From assembly GCA_029204225.1 (NCBI GenBank), contig CM055095.1, forward strand, positions 22,324,006 to 22,388,005: DNA of 64,000 nucleotides, given 5' to 3'. Shown piece by piece: positions 12,883 to 27,297 of the stretch. The notes under the pieces were generated by a model. That model was not told the DNA's origin. It searched no databases and saw only the letters and a list, made by a program, of their open reading frames with translations. Source of the DNA: Diphasiastrum complanatum. Lineage: Eukaryota > Streptophyta > Lycopodiopsida > Lycopodiales > Lycopodiaceae. Numbering within the stretch: the stretch's first letter is position 1; the number at the start of each line of letters is the position of its first letter. Both the position numbers and the translations under genes were made by a program.

Positions 12883-12913
<31 letters not shown>
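12882..12913 (+). repeat. Poly(A) run
   Basis: About 32 A followed by GGGGG. The flanking 12776-13380 holds no recognisable gene. Confidence 0.9.
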
Positions 12914-12916
<3 letters not shown>

Positions 12917-13410
12917 GGAATGAAAGACTAAACTTATGTAGAGTGCATGTCTATCATAGTTTTTATGGAGCCAGAACCACCATGGTTACCGTAGTGTAAA
13001 GAGTAAATATAAACTCGCAGTGTGTACTTGAATAGTTGTAGACGTAGCTTCTTGAGAGGCAGCCATAGTAGATTTTTATAGCCTGACTGAGTTTTTACTA
13101 TTTTAGAACATAAGAAGGCCAAGAAACTGTGGAGTGAGCGTATTGCCTTGAAAAGTTATGCCAAATGAGCTTTACACAACATCTTTTGATTATGTAAGTC
13201 AATTTACAAAGCAGAGGTCCAGTTGGTTGCATACCTTTCAATAAAGAGTATTTGGTTCAGGAAAGAACCACGTAATATTCTGACGAAGTTGGAGCAATAT
13301 GAGAAAGCTATAGCCTAAGATATCATTAGCTTCATACTATGAGGCCACAGAATCTATGAATATCTCAAAAAGAGCACATAAGTAAGAGTTATGCATGCAT
13401 GTGTCCATCC

Positions 13411-13935
13411 TTCCATCGCTGGTTGGAGGAGGCTACAGAAGTACAAGATTCTATAAACAGATAGTACAAGTTCATTGTCCATCGCTGGACAGTTAGCCAT
13501 GCATGAATAAGTAGTATTATCAACTGAAGAGGAGACCCTCCTTCTGTCCATCGCTAGAACAACAGGTTTGTAAGTGTAGATTTGGTGTTTAAAAGTGAGT
13601 TTACCAAGCATTTGTGATCCATCGTTGGAAGGCACAAAGCGATATTGATATATTGTGTTCATATGAGCAATTATCAGCGAACTGTCCATCGCTGGACAAC
13701 GATCTGTCCATCGCTGGATAGCGCTCATTCCTACTCGAGTGAGGCAGCTCTCCATCGCTGCTCACTGAGTCATAAGGAGTAAGTAAAAAGCATGAAAAAG
13801 TTGTGGTTACATCATTTCTATCACCTGCAATTTCAGAGAATTATCACATACTTTGAAACTGTCCATCGCTGCCCTTTGAGGTAGGGTGGACGGTTTCAAG
13901 CAGCCAAACATGTCATTGTTGTCCATCGCTGAGGT
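13411..13935 (+). repeat. Array of CCATCGCTGG hairpin motifs, nine copies
   Basis: CCATCGCTGG or a one-base variant begins at 13413, 13479, 13548, 13619, 13686, 13708, 13752, 13863 and 13923. Most spacings are 66-71 bp. The fullest form, TGTCCATCGCTGGACA (13476-13491 and 13683-13698), is a perfect 6-bp stem with a TCGC loop. Sequence between motifs is unrelated from unit to unit. Confidence 0.85.
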
Positions 13936-13964
13936 CGCTGGACCTCAATGTGTTTTTGCCCTAT

Positions 13965-14273
13965 CATATCCTTAACTCATTGTCTGACATTGGCCTTAGA
14001 CAACATGCTCCAACAATTATTCAATGTGATAATCAAAGTGCTATTGCATTGTCAATTAGTCTTAGGTTTCATTCTAGAAACAAGCACATTGAAATCAAAA
14101 ATCACTACATTAGGAGTAGAAGATTCAACAAGGAAGTATATCTAAAATTTTGTGAGCCTCGGATATGGCAGCTGTTATATTTATAAAGGGATTAAATCAA
14201 GAGGCACACAAGAACTTTTGTGCAATCTTGAATATGAAAATCAAGGCATTCAAGGATTGAAATTAAAGAGGGG
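13965..14273 (+). pseudogene. Ty1/copia pol C-terminal remnant D
   Basis: It reads LNSLSDIGLRQHAPTIIQCD, NQSAIAL, NKHIEIKNHYIR and FNKEVYLK, the RNase H end of copia pol, then loses frame before AAAGAGGGG and the LTR start. Only the last hundred or so codons remain. The hairpin array at 13.4-13.9 kb runs right up to it. Confidence 0.85.
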
Positions 14274-14283
14274 TGTTGGATTC

Positions 14284-14447
<164 letters not shown>

Positions 14448-14915
14448 ATGCAATAGCTAATCTAGATCCATTCATTTGTCACATATAATTACTTGTACAG
14501 TCACATAGTCTGCAGAACCCAATAGTCTACAGAAATACACGAGAATTGCTAACATGTGTCTGTTCGAAAAAATATCAAATCAACAATGACAAAGCATCGA
14601 ATCAACAATTGTCAAAGCATATTTCATAGCCTATTGGACCAACAACTATTGACATCGATTCGACTATTTTAATTTGATTCGATTTGGACCATCTTTCAAC
14701 CTTGAGTGATTTATGGCCTTATCTTTGTGATGATCAAATAGAATCTTCAACAAAATAAGATCATATTAGATGATAATTGTCAATAGCTGAACATAGTATC
14801 TAATCCATTCTAAAAATGTATTAATTAATCATTGCTTTAATTGTACAACTGCCATGTATATATATTCGATAGCACATCGCTAATCAACTAATCATCCCAT
14901 GACTCAAAGATTGAA

Positions 14916-15047
<132 letters not shown>

Positions 15048-15345
15048 TTTCCAAATAATTGTCCTAGAATAATTATGCATCGGCAAGCATTCAGACATGT
15101 ACTCTCTTTCAAACTAATTGAATTCATACTATGCATTGCCGTGTCATGTCACTTGTATAATTCTCTATTTCATTTGAGTCGAGGTTTGTTGAAAAACAAT
15201 TTATAGATTGAATCGTTTTATGACTAATAGTGAATTTTAATTGTAATGCTCTTTATCTAATATATTTTACAAGTTTTGACTAATGAATAAATTTGTGTGT
15301 GTCTACACAATCGACTTTTTTGATCCTCATGACTTCGAAGCTGTC

Positions 15346-16106
15346 ATCGAATTATCAAAGATAGCTCAAATCTGAGAGATGTAGCTCATGCACGGAGGAC
15401 TTCACCATCTATCCATTTGAATTCCCAACATTCCAAATCACCTATGGTGGTCTCATCACTACTTTGATCACCACCCATCTAGAATCCATTGGTATTATTA
15501 CCCCTAATCACTCTGAACAAGCCACCATTTCTCCCCATCCGCACATAGACGATGTCATTGCGCAACTTTAAGCCTCTCAACACACTCTTGATTTTTCTGA
15601 ATCTCCCTTAACCCCCCACCTTGAGTTACCCACATGACTTGTCCCCACACCTCACCATCCACTAAGACTCTTTACCAAATCCCTCCATGAAGATTGTCCC
15701 CGACCCTTGCCCTATCTCTACCCACAGTGAAAACCTACATATCCGTCATCTCTTCCTCCCTTAACCTTGTCTCTTCACCCATGTCCCTTGCTATGGCCAC
15801 TTCTCCAATCACCTACACTTCCCTAATTATCCTCCCTTTCTCTCCCCTAGTTTCCATCATCATCCCTCTTGTTATCCCAACCAACACTAGCATTGCCTTC
15901 ACTACACCTGCCCCTCCACCAATCTCTACCTTACCACTCTCAATATCCTAGGATGATCAAGCCATGATTGTTGGAATGCTCTTATAGTCCTCTAACATCA
16001 AATTCACTAGATGCTCATTCAAAGAGTGGCCGATCAATCCAAAGACCAACTTTTTGCCACATAACAACAACAATTGCAGGCTTTGATTGATAAAGCCACA
16101 CAATTC

Positions 16107-16107
<1 letters not shown>
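15346..16107. other. C-rich, no gene recognised
   Basis: A C- and T-rich stretch with an open frame at 15694-15951 rich in Ser, Pro, Thr and Leu. It has no recognisable domain and its composition explains the openness. Confidence 0.35.

Positions 16108-16193
<86 letters not shown>
16108..16193 (+). repeat. (GA)n microsatellite
   Basis: About 86 bp of GA. Confidence 0.97.
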
Positions 16194-18942
<2,749 letters not shown>

Positions 18943-19458
18943 CAGTGATATATGAACGATATATTTCATCCATATCTAGGTCAATTCATGGTTTTATTTT
19001 TAGACAATATTCTCATCTGAAAACGTATATATAGAGACTTGCCATGTCATCAATCCAAGATAGATTTATAAACTGAATCAAAGTTACAAAACGGATTGAT
19101 GACATGGATGGAAGACTAAAATACAAAATATACTTTTCTCACTAGAATTGATGAGCTGTATCACTGGGTATAGACTTGGATTGCTGAGTTGTAAAACCAA
19201 AAGAGTCAAAACAAAATGTTCTCACATGGATTGATGACCTGACAAAGGCCATCTAAACTCCATAAAAGGAGGTTCAACGAGAATTTAGTTCTTAGAATAA
19301 AATTTCAAAACCACCCTCTAGAAGCTCATGAAGCTCAGTAATAAACTCACGCAAGTCATTTTTTAAATTTATACAAGTGAGCTCAGAGAGGTAAACTACT
19401 GAGAAAACTTCTTAGTATGTTTTGAGATTTTTTAATTTATTTTTAAGCTTTTTAAGAG

Positions 19459-19459
<1 letters not shown>

Positions 19460-19501
<42 letters not shown>
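19460..19501 (+). repeat. (AT)n microsatellite
   Basis: About 40 bp of AT marking the left edge of the hairpin complex. Confidence 0.9.
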
Positions 19502-19503
<2 letters not shown>

Positions 19504-20760
19504 TTTTTTAACTAAAAAAACTAATCTACGCGGTGGATTGGGAGGGTTTTTGAAAAAAAAATTTAATTAAAAAAACTAATTAAAACCCTCCCATGCTCAG
19601 CCGCCGCGGCGGGTGGGTGGGGGCAGAATTTTAAAAAACACCCTTTTTTTTTAATGTTTCCAAACCCCCCCCTTGCCCGGCCACCGGCCACGGTGGATGG
19701 GCGAGGGAGGGGGATAAAAATTAAAAAATTTCAAATGACTCGAATCTTTTGGAAAGACTCAAATTTTTCCAATGATTCAAATTTCTTTGTAACGACGTGA
19801 ATTTGTTTTTTGTAACGATTCGATTTGTTCCAATGGATCAAATTTTTTCCAAAGGATCATACTTTTCCAATAACTCGAATTTTGTCACTAACTCGATTTC
19901 TCCCTCCAACTGCAGAAAATTTTGCGAAGGCCTCGTGAAAATTTTGTGATGCTTGTCTTTCGCAATTTCAAACGAAAAAATCGCGATGCATGCCTTCGTA
20001 AAATTTTCGTAAAGGCAGGCATCGCGAAAATTTTGTTTGATGACTTCGCAAAATTTTCGTGAAGGTGTGCATTGCGAATTTCCAACGACTCAAACTTTTG
20101 CAATTTTGTTTTATATTCCCCTCCTCCCGCCCACCCGTCGCAGCGGGTGGGGGTCATTCCAAAACTTCGAGTCGTGGGGAATTCGAGTCTTTTCTGAAAA
20201 ATTCAATTCTTTTTAGAAATTTTCGTGAAATTTTTTTCGCACTGCCTGCCTTCGCGAGATTTTCACGATGCCTGCCTTTGTGAAGTTTTCACGCGCGATG
20301 CCTCCACAAAATTTTCGTGCTGCCTACCTTTAAGAAATTTTCGCGATGCGAAGGCAAGCATCACAAAAATTTCACGAAGGCAGGCATCACAAAATTTCGC
20401 GCGCGATGTCTTCGCGAAAGCAAGCATCTCAAAAATTTTGGGATGCTTTCGCGAAGGCATCGCGCGTGAAAATTGCGCAATACCTGCCTTCGCGAAATAA
20501 TTGCAAAGGCAGGCAACGCGAAAATTTTTGGAAAGACTCGAATTTTTGACGACTCGAAATTTTTAAATTCCCCTCCCCCGCCCACCCGCCGTGGCGGGTG
20601 GGAGTTGGAATTAAAAAAAAAATGTTTTTATTTTAAATTTCTAGCCCTACCCCAACCCCCCCCCCCCCCCCCCGCGAGCCCACCAACCGGGGGGGGGGAG
20701 TGGGGGCGGACCATTAAAAATAAGTTTTTTTTTGCAAGTAGCCGGGGATAATTTTTTGAA
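19502..20760. repeat. Complex of GC-rich hairpins and inverted TTCGCGAA-type repeats
   Basis: Three repeat types alternate. First, GC-rich palindromes such as GCCGCCGCGGCGGGTGG, near 19602, 19680, 20125, 20580 and 20665. Second, a run of AATGACTCGAATTTTTCC variants every 20-25 bp (19730-19890). Third, at 19905-20540, at least ten copies in both orientations of GGCAGGCATCGCGAAAATTT. Short open frames here are products of the repeats. Another GC hairpin of the same type lies at 23228. Confidence 0.8.
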
Positions 20761-21240
20761 AAAACCAAAAAATAACACAAAAGAAATCATATCATAATAA
20801 TAAAAAAACAGTGTCAAAAAAATAAAATTTCTGGAAAAAACCAAAAAATAACATTAAAAAATCATAGAAAAAAAAACAAAATAGTGTCCAAAAAACAAAT
20901 TTTTGAAAAAATCATAAAATAAAAAAAATAGTGTCCAAAAAAATAAATTAAAGAAAAAAAACAAAAAAACATTAAAAAAATGAATACATCTAAGAAAAAT
21001 AAAATGGTGTAAAACAAACTAAATATCCAAAAAACCAGAAACAAACATAAAAAAAATAAAAAAATAATAAAAAAACAAAATAGTTTCAAAAAAAACTTAA
21101 TTTTCAGAATAGAAATTGAAAAAAATAACATAAAAAATGATAGTACAAATAGTTGTAACTTGTAAAAAAACTAGATATTCAGAAAAATGAAAATAAAAAA
21201 GAATATTGCTAAAAATGGTGTTAAATCTTAAAAGAACCGT
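20761..21240 (+). repeat. A-rich degenerate tandem array
   Basis: Diverged units begin near TAGTGTCCAAAAAA, followed by AAAAAACCAAAAAATAACAT and AATCATA. Four or five units of 45-75 bp can be followed. The lysine- or phenylalanine-rich open frames are artefacts. Confidence 0.65.
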
Positions 21241-21429
21241 GATACAAACCTAAACCCTCTAAAAAACTTAAAACCCTACAAAACAAATCTAGAAAGCATT
21301 GAAAGGATTTAACCTTAATTAAAAAAACATAGAAAATGGAATTGTAAACTAGTAAAAGACCTCAAATAAATACAAATGTAATAATAACGACAAGATAAAA
21401 AGTTCACAAAACATATAAAAAAGTCAAGG

Positions 21430-21612
21430 ACTACGGGCTACGGACTAAGGGACAAGGGCTAGGGTTCAGGGCTAAGGGCCTAAGGGTAAGGGCCAAGGGC
21501 TATAAATTAAGGGCGAAATGCTAAGGCTAAGGGCCAACAACCAACGACTATGGACTAAGGGCTACGAGTTAAGGGCCACTGGCTAAGGGCCAAGAGCTAA
21601 GGGCTAAGTTTT
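21430..21612 (+). repeat. Degenerate GGGCTAA-type short repeats
   Basis: About 20 units related to AAGGGCTAAGGGC, with variants GGGCCAA, GGGACAA and GGGCTAC. They loosely resemble telomeric TTTAGGG but are not canonical. Confidence 0.7.
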
Positions 21613-21740
21613 TATAATCTTGTTACAGTCTCATAATTTTGTTTATTATACAAATTTATTATAATTTCATAATTCTGCTAATTATACTTCCAATAGCATT
21701 GCAAATCCTAACATAAAGTGTACCTATAATTTTTTTCAAG

Positions 21741-22291
21741 GTCACTACATGGATTGCTCGAGAGAAGATGTTCCAGTTGTTTTATTTTTTCAGAAAGAAG
21801 TGGTTGCATTTGAAAATGTCTTAATTGTTGAATCAAGTCGAACATGTTTTTTTAGAGAAGTTGGTACGGATAAAAGTGTGGTTCTAATTTCAAAGGTGTT
21901 TAAAATAGATTGTCCTTTGTCATACCCTCACGACAATTTTGATTGCCTAAAAGAAGTTTACGGCTATATTTCCATCGATGTCATTGCAAAAAAATAATGC
22001 AGATATTCTCAAAATGAATGAGCTTGTTCTTGCCAAGTGTCCATTATACAACATTGATGGCATTGTTGATTGTATGGATTTTGAAGGAGTAGTAATTTTC
22101 ACTGCTAAATTCAAAGGCTACTATCTCAGTGAAAAAAACTTGCTTGTTATCGTGAAGTTGACTTCAATTACAACAAAAGGAAATATTGTGAATGTCACAA
22201 CAGATGACGGAGACCCTCTCTACATGCAAAATCAAACAATGATTTGGTGTTTGTCAAAGCTATCTTTGCACTCTAAAAAAAAAAGAAAACA
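21741..22291 (+). pseudogene. Unknown gene K, exon-like segment 1
   Basis: A good acceptor (TTTTTTTCAAG) leads into an open frame starting MDCSREDVPVVLFFQKEVV. A poly(A) run near 21990 shifts the frame, after which ILKMNELVLAKCPLYNIDG and FTAKFKGYYLSEKN continue to KKKRKH at a GTATTA donor-like site. With the one-base slip repaired in reading, about 180 codons are coherent. I do not recognise the family. The next coherent segments (22688, 23527) are on the same strand and may be later exons of the same gene. A minus-strand copia scrap lies between. Confidence 0.4.
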
Positions 22292-22379
22292 TGTATTAGG
22301 GTAGCCCCACACTTTGCCAGAGTCATTTCCTTAACATTTGAGGCACTTTGGAAAAAGCTAGAAATGCGAGTCTGCATAT

Positions 22380-22672
22380 TTACTCACAATTTCTGACAGA
22401 CAAAAAATATGAAAAAGGCGACACTATTGTCAAACTCCATGTATTTCTGTAGCCTGTATAAAAACAATTGTAATTCTGCAGACTGTATAAAAACACAGAA
22501 AAATCTGCAGAACTGGATAGACGATGAATGAGGATTACAATCGATTAGTAGATTAGTAAGAAGGAGAATAATCCAACACCCTTAATCTGAATCTTTGAAT
22601 GTCTTGACCTTCAAACTTAGTTCTACACAGAATCTTCTATGTGCTTCCAAACTTAATACTTTGGTAGTTTAA
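22380..22672 (-). mobile_element. Ty1/copia 3' end fragment E (pol tail and LTR start)
   Basis: The minus strand reads VLSLEAHRRFCVELSLKV then KTFKDSD and a stop, the copia pol C terminus. AAGGG and TGTTGGATTATTCTCC follow (LTR start at 22578), like copies A, C and D. The far LTR edge is not resolved. Confidence 0.7.
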
Positions 22673-22687
22673 AAAGGGGTCCAAAAA

Positions 22688-23215
22688 ATGTCGACAAGAT
22701 CAATAGGTGTAGAAAATAGTTCCGCTGATTGCAATACAACAATATCAAATAACTATAACTCGAATATCTTGACAAGAATCGAAGATATTTCTCAAGGTCA
22801 TAATATGTCAAGATCAAGTAACTGTAACTCGGATATCTTGACAGGAATCGAAGATATTTCTCATGATCATAATATGTCAAGAACAAGCAGCTATAATTCG
22901 GATATCTTGACAGAAGTCGAGGATGTGGTCACTCGCACTAATATATCTGCATCAGCATATAACTTGGATATTCTTACAAGTGTGGAGGATGTTGGAGAGG
23001 CTCTTAATAACAATAAAAATAAAAGACGTCATTCTGAAATCAACATTCAGACAAAGCGTACACTGAAATCATCAATTTTCACAAGTGCAAATGCACCCAC
23101 CCGACGTAATTCAGATTTTGATTTCGATGAACATGATTACACAAGCAACATATTACATGATGCTAATATGACAAACGATCCTGCAAGATCAAGATGGTCA
23201 CAAGCAGATGAACTT
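22688..23215 (+). pseudogene. Unknown gene K, segment 2 with 23-residue tandem repeats
   Basis: An open frame from ATG at 22688. Four tandem units start at 22751, 22820, 22889 and 22955 (69, 69 and 66 nt), each with a core like YNSDILTGIEDIS and, in the first two, HNMSRS. Substitutions between units largely keep the protein pattern, so the repeat looks protein-coding. It is followed by a basic stretch (NKNKRRHSE) and DFDFDEHDYTSNILHD. Coherent sequence stops near 23215, where a GC-rich hairpin of the 19.5-20.7 kb type begins. The nominal ORF end at 23281 comes from that hairpin. No family recognised. Confidence 0.45.
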
Positions 23216-23221
23216 TTGGAA

Positions 23222-23272
23222 GCCTCTGCCCCCGGCCCACCCGTCGCGACGGGTGGGCGGAGGGATTTAACC
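23222..23272. repeat. GC-rich hairpin interrupting gene K
   Basis: GCCCACCCGTCGCGACGGGTGGGC is nearly perfectly self-complementary around CGCG and matches the hairpins at 20115-20150 and 20575-20604. Confidence 0.8.
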
Positions 23273-23382
23273 TTTTCTTAAATTTAGAAAATTTAATCTA
23301 ACAGGGAGGGAGGGAATTTAAATTTTTTTTTTCTAATTTAAAAACCTTAATCACATATGAGATAATATATGGTTATATATTC

Positions 23383-23384
<2 letters not shown>

Positions 23385-23471
<87 letters not shown>
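23385..23471 (+). repeat. (AT)n microsatellite
   Basis: About 87 bp of AT. Confidence 0.95.
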
Positions 23472-23472
<1 letters not shown>

Positions 23473-23526
23473 CTTTATGTTTTCGTCTTCTCATACGAAT
23501 GTTGTTTATATGATGAGCGTTTGCAG

Positions 23527-23930
23527 GCTTTTTACACAGCAGAAGAGACTTTTCTCATGCCCGTTGGTGATGCGAATCCAATTTTCTTTACAAAGGCATG
23601 AAAAATTGTTCAGAAGCCTAGTTTCAATGGCCAGTACATGAAAGTCTTCGTCGTTGTCTCCAAAGTATTGGTTGGTGAGCCTGGAGTTTCGATGGAGGAT
23701 GTTGAAACTATAGTTGTGATGCGGGCAATTATAATGTCTAAAACCATGCTGATTGAAAGGGTTGAATTCATGACCTGGGGTTCTAATGGAGAAGAACGTC
23801 ATTTTGTTCTGTCTTGCTCGGATACAGTGCATTATATGGGGGCACCCGAAATTCATGACTCAACTGGTGCATTTCGTAGATATTGTGGAAATTTACTCGA
23901 TGGGATGATTGTTCTTCGAAACTTGCATAA
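23527..23930 (+). pseudogene. Unknown gene K, exon-like segment 3
   Basis: An acceptor TTTGCAG precedes FYTAEETFLMPVGDANPIFF. One in-frame TGA at 23599 stands where TGG (Trp) would fit, then about 110 codons follow (KVFVVVSKVLVGEP, VEFMTWGSNGEERHFVLSC, RRYCGNLLDGMIVLRN). Composition is protein-like, but I do not recognise a domain. The frame runs into retroelement 3'-end sequence at about 23930. Its link to segments 1 and 2 is inferred from strand and proximity. Confidence 0.4.
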
Positions 23931-23966
23931 AATGATGCGAGGACAAAAATGTTTAAGTAGGGGGAG

Positions 23967-24497
23967 TGTCATGTACTTTTAGTACATCAACGATTTTCAA
24001 GGCAATATAATGACAATTGTAAGCTTTGTAGGCCCAAAGGAAGCTACTAGCCTTAAAAACAAGGCGGTTCCCTCTTTAGGCCCTTCAAAGTAACTAATAA
24101 GGATAATAGGCCAATAAGGGCCCAATGTAGTTTGAATAATACTTAACAAGGGCTAGCTATCCCTCAAGATAGTTAAGTTAAGTAAGAGCACTGTCTATAA
24201 CTAGGCAAGAGACATCATTTTGTGTATCTTTTGGCTCATTTGCAAGTGAGAGCTTCTAGCTTCCTTGTGAATGTGAGCCATAGGGATCTCCATTGCTAGG
24301 TCTCATGTGCCCTATCCACATGAATCAATGCTTCATTTCCATTGATTGTACTCTTTCTTTCATTGCTAATGTGATTCCATTGTGATCTCCATGTTTCTAC
24401 CTTTCTATTGATATGCTATCTTGAATGCTATGTACTTTTCTTGCTATTAGCTTTACTTCCATTGTAATTGCTATTTGCTTAGATTTGGCACATGACA
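23967..24497 (+). mobile_element. LTR, 531 bp, probably a gypsy 3' LTR
   Basis: It starts TGTCATGT and ends ACATGACA, a perfect 8-bp inverted pair. The sequence directly before it, GATGCGAGGAC then AAGTAGGGGGAG, is a polypurine tract of the kind that precedes plant gypsy 3' LTRs. Only a short piece of internal region remains. Confidence 0.65.
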
Positions 24498-27297
24498 CTT
24501 CATCTGCTTGGGAGAGTCCCACATTGTACATTTTTGATAATATCGAGTCGATTAGTTCAAGTTACATCACTACATTGGTGCGACACTGCCTGGCCACCCT
24601 CATGGCAGAACACAAATTGTGTGTTATTGTATTATTTTTGTAACAAAGTATTAAAGAGGGAGCCAAGGGAAGCTTAAAATCAATGCATGAAATAAAACTC
24701 TCGATATTTGAGGGTTATTACAAGCTTGCTACCCCTCTAAAACAAGGTGGAGTGCAAATGCAAAATGTTAGCCACTTTGGAGGAATCTTGACAAGAAGTT
24801 CAATTTATGGGCCTCTCTAATTTGACAAAAGTACATATCAATTCCTTATTATTTGGAATGAACAAAGTATGACTTTTTTTTGTCAATATGTACAATATGC
24901 ACAAAAAAAATCATAGACTACACAAAAGTAGGGATATGATTTCACTAGCATGTCAGAGTGCTATGCTGCAAAACATATTCTGAAATAATGTTTTCACTCA
25001 AAATTTGATTCTCAAATGTGTCTAATCACATTTTGAAAGGAAATTTTTTGGCTAGCAATAATTACTACAAAAAATTTGTCAAGAAATGATGACCAAATAA
25101 TATTGTTTTCTTTTGACTATTTTTTTATTAAGTTTTTTTTAATTTTGGGTTTTATGTTTTCCCTAGAATTTTGTGTGGACAACCAATGCTGGTGGACTAC
25201 CACATGGCACAAGCAAATTTTGTCGAAATGTGGCAGCCCCAATGCCATTGGTCACATGAGAGTTGTGGTGAGCATTTGTCATAAGGATCCCCCTGAGAGG
25301 CCCTTCAGTCGGAGGGCGGAACCCCCTCTATCTCTAATGTTAAGGTTTTTATTTATTTTTTAATGTAATTTGTTTTTGCACACATCTTTTGAGGGGAAGG
25401 TGTGAAAAAAATGGTAAAAAGATATTCACTTCCATCCTCAGATGCCCATAGAGTGCATGTAAATTTTTTTTCCATGGATTCCACCTCAAGATACTTAACT
25501 TTTTCCTTTGAAGAAGAGTGAAAATTGATTTTACAGAAAATTAGAAGCCCCCCCCCCCCCCCCCCTTAAAGGAACTGCTTAAGCATTTGTCCCCAACAAG
25601 CTGCCAATGTGCCATGTGGCACAAGCAGGGCAACAAACGGCCATCAATTTCTTGGGCCTCATTGTTTTTTAATATTGGGCACTACAAAATATCATTAAGT
25701 TTTAATGGTGATAGCATTAAGTTTGGCAGTTGCAAATGTGTAAACATGCACACATGCCAAGCACTCTCAAGTTTCTCAAAGTTCCAAATGTGCACGAATG
25801 TTGAGGCACACATGTGTGGCCATTGATCTTTCCAAGGGCCTCGCAAATCTCACAGGCAGGCACGTGTTTTAAGAGAGATGGTGTTGTTTAACTATATAAA
25901 AAAGTCTGCCTAAACTGTAGAATGCTTATAGGATATAAAAACACGTGGCAATCAGGAGAGCTTGGGCAAAAACGTTGGGCAAGTTTTTAAAGATAAAAAA
26001 TTAACTTTTTAAACTTAAAAAGGAGAACGTGGCTGTGATTGAGGTGGGGTGAAAGTTGGGCAATGCATCCAAGATGTAGGACCCCTTGGGCGCAGTGCTC
26101 TAGAAAACCGGCAAAGTATAAGAATGGAATCGACATGTTTTCATAAAATATTTGAGGCTTATAAACATATTTGAGGCTTATTAGCTTTCTGTCTACCATG
26201 GAAAAAAATTAGAGATGTACCGGTAATTGTGTGATAATTATGGCTGCAGCCTTGGTAGTAGGGACTAATTGGGCATTGATCCCATGTTCTTGGGTTGGAA
26301 CAACAATTTTTCAAGCATTAATTATAATACAGAAGAAATTTCACATCTTCTATTTCTAGTGTATGGAATCTGGATTCCATGGATCCATTCTTCAACTTCA
26401 CAGAGTACAGTATCAAAGAATCAATGCTTATTCTAGAGCATTATTTTTGGGTGAATTACAAGGCATTGCACGTGACACAGCCCCAAAGAATAAAAAACAG
26501 ATTCGAGGTTCCATCATGCATGCTGCATGCATCAACGATCGACACACAAAGCTGGATCATCGATACCGAGTTGTCAGGAGAAAGCTGGGAGCATCTGAAG
26601 AAAAAGTGAATAGGACTGAATATGTAAGTATTTAAAAAGAGCACGATGCAATGGGTCCACGCGGTTGCGTACATTTGCAGAATCAACATGCCCGTCTCTG
26701 TCGAATATCCTTTTCGTTGATTGCTCTCTTTTCTAGTTTTTGCTTCCTAACACCACAATACTCAGCAGAAATTCAATGTGCACTCTGTATAGTAAAGGTA
26801 CAAATCTGCAGCGATGGTGGACAGAGACGCGGTGTAGTCAGCCGCGTAGGACCACGCTCCACGCGCTTTGCTTGCGATTTAAACTTTCCCCGTAACCACA
26901 AGTTACAACGCGCGTTCGCCCAGAGAGAGAGGGAGAGGGGGGGAGAGAGAGAGCGAGAGAGAGGAACGCATCCAATGAGAGATAAAACGCATTTTTGCAA
27001 TTTTGATCGATCCACGTGTATTTAGGGTTTTGATGTTTAGGTCAATGGGTTCTCTTTTATGTACATATGCCTTTCACTTTAACCCGTAACCTCGTAACCT
27101 ATTATGGAAGGAGCAGGGCACAAGCCAGTTTGCCTGGTAAGGATTTTTAGAATTGTTTTGGGTGAGGCCTGGAGGGGCCGAGCCTAAATTTTTTTGGAAA
27201 GCTGAACCGGGCAGCATGGCCTGTGCCCGGGCAGCTTCCATTGCATAATGGTTACCTTAATCAGATTAGAAAATTCAGAGCAATTCTTCCCAAACTA
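24498..27297. other. No recognisable gene
   Basis: AT-rich sequence with scattered short frames of no recognisable family, a poly(C) run at about 25550-25565 and a short GA-rich stretch near 26921-26960. Confidence 0.35.

Noticed and set aside
13411-13935. CRISPR-like array at CCATCGCTGG motifs
   Set aside because: The core is only 10-16 bp and varies, spacers are about 55 bp, and the context is eukaryotic retroelement debris.
15694-15951. Proline/serine-rich small protein
   Set aside because: The open frame follows from C- and T-rich composition, with no start context or homology recognised.
20862-21131. Phe-rich membrane-like protein
   Set aside because: It is the reverse strand of an A-rich tandem array.
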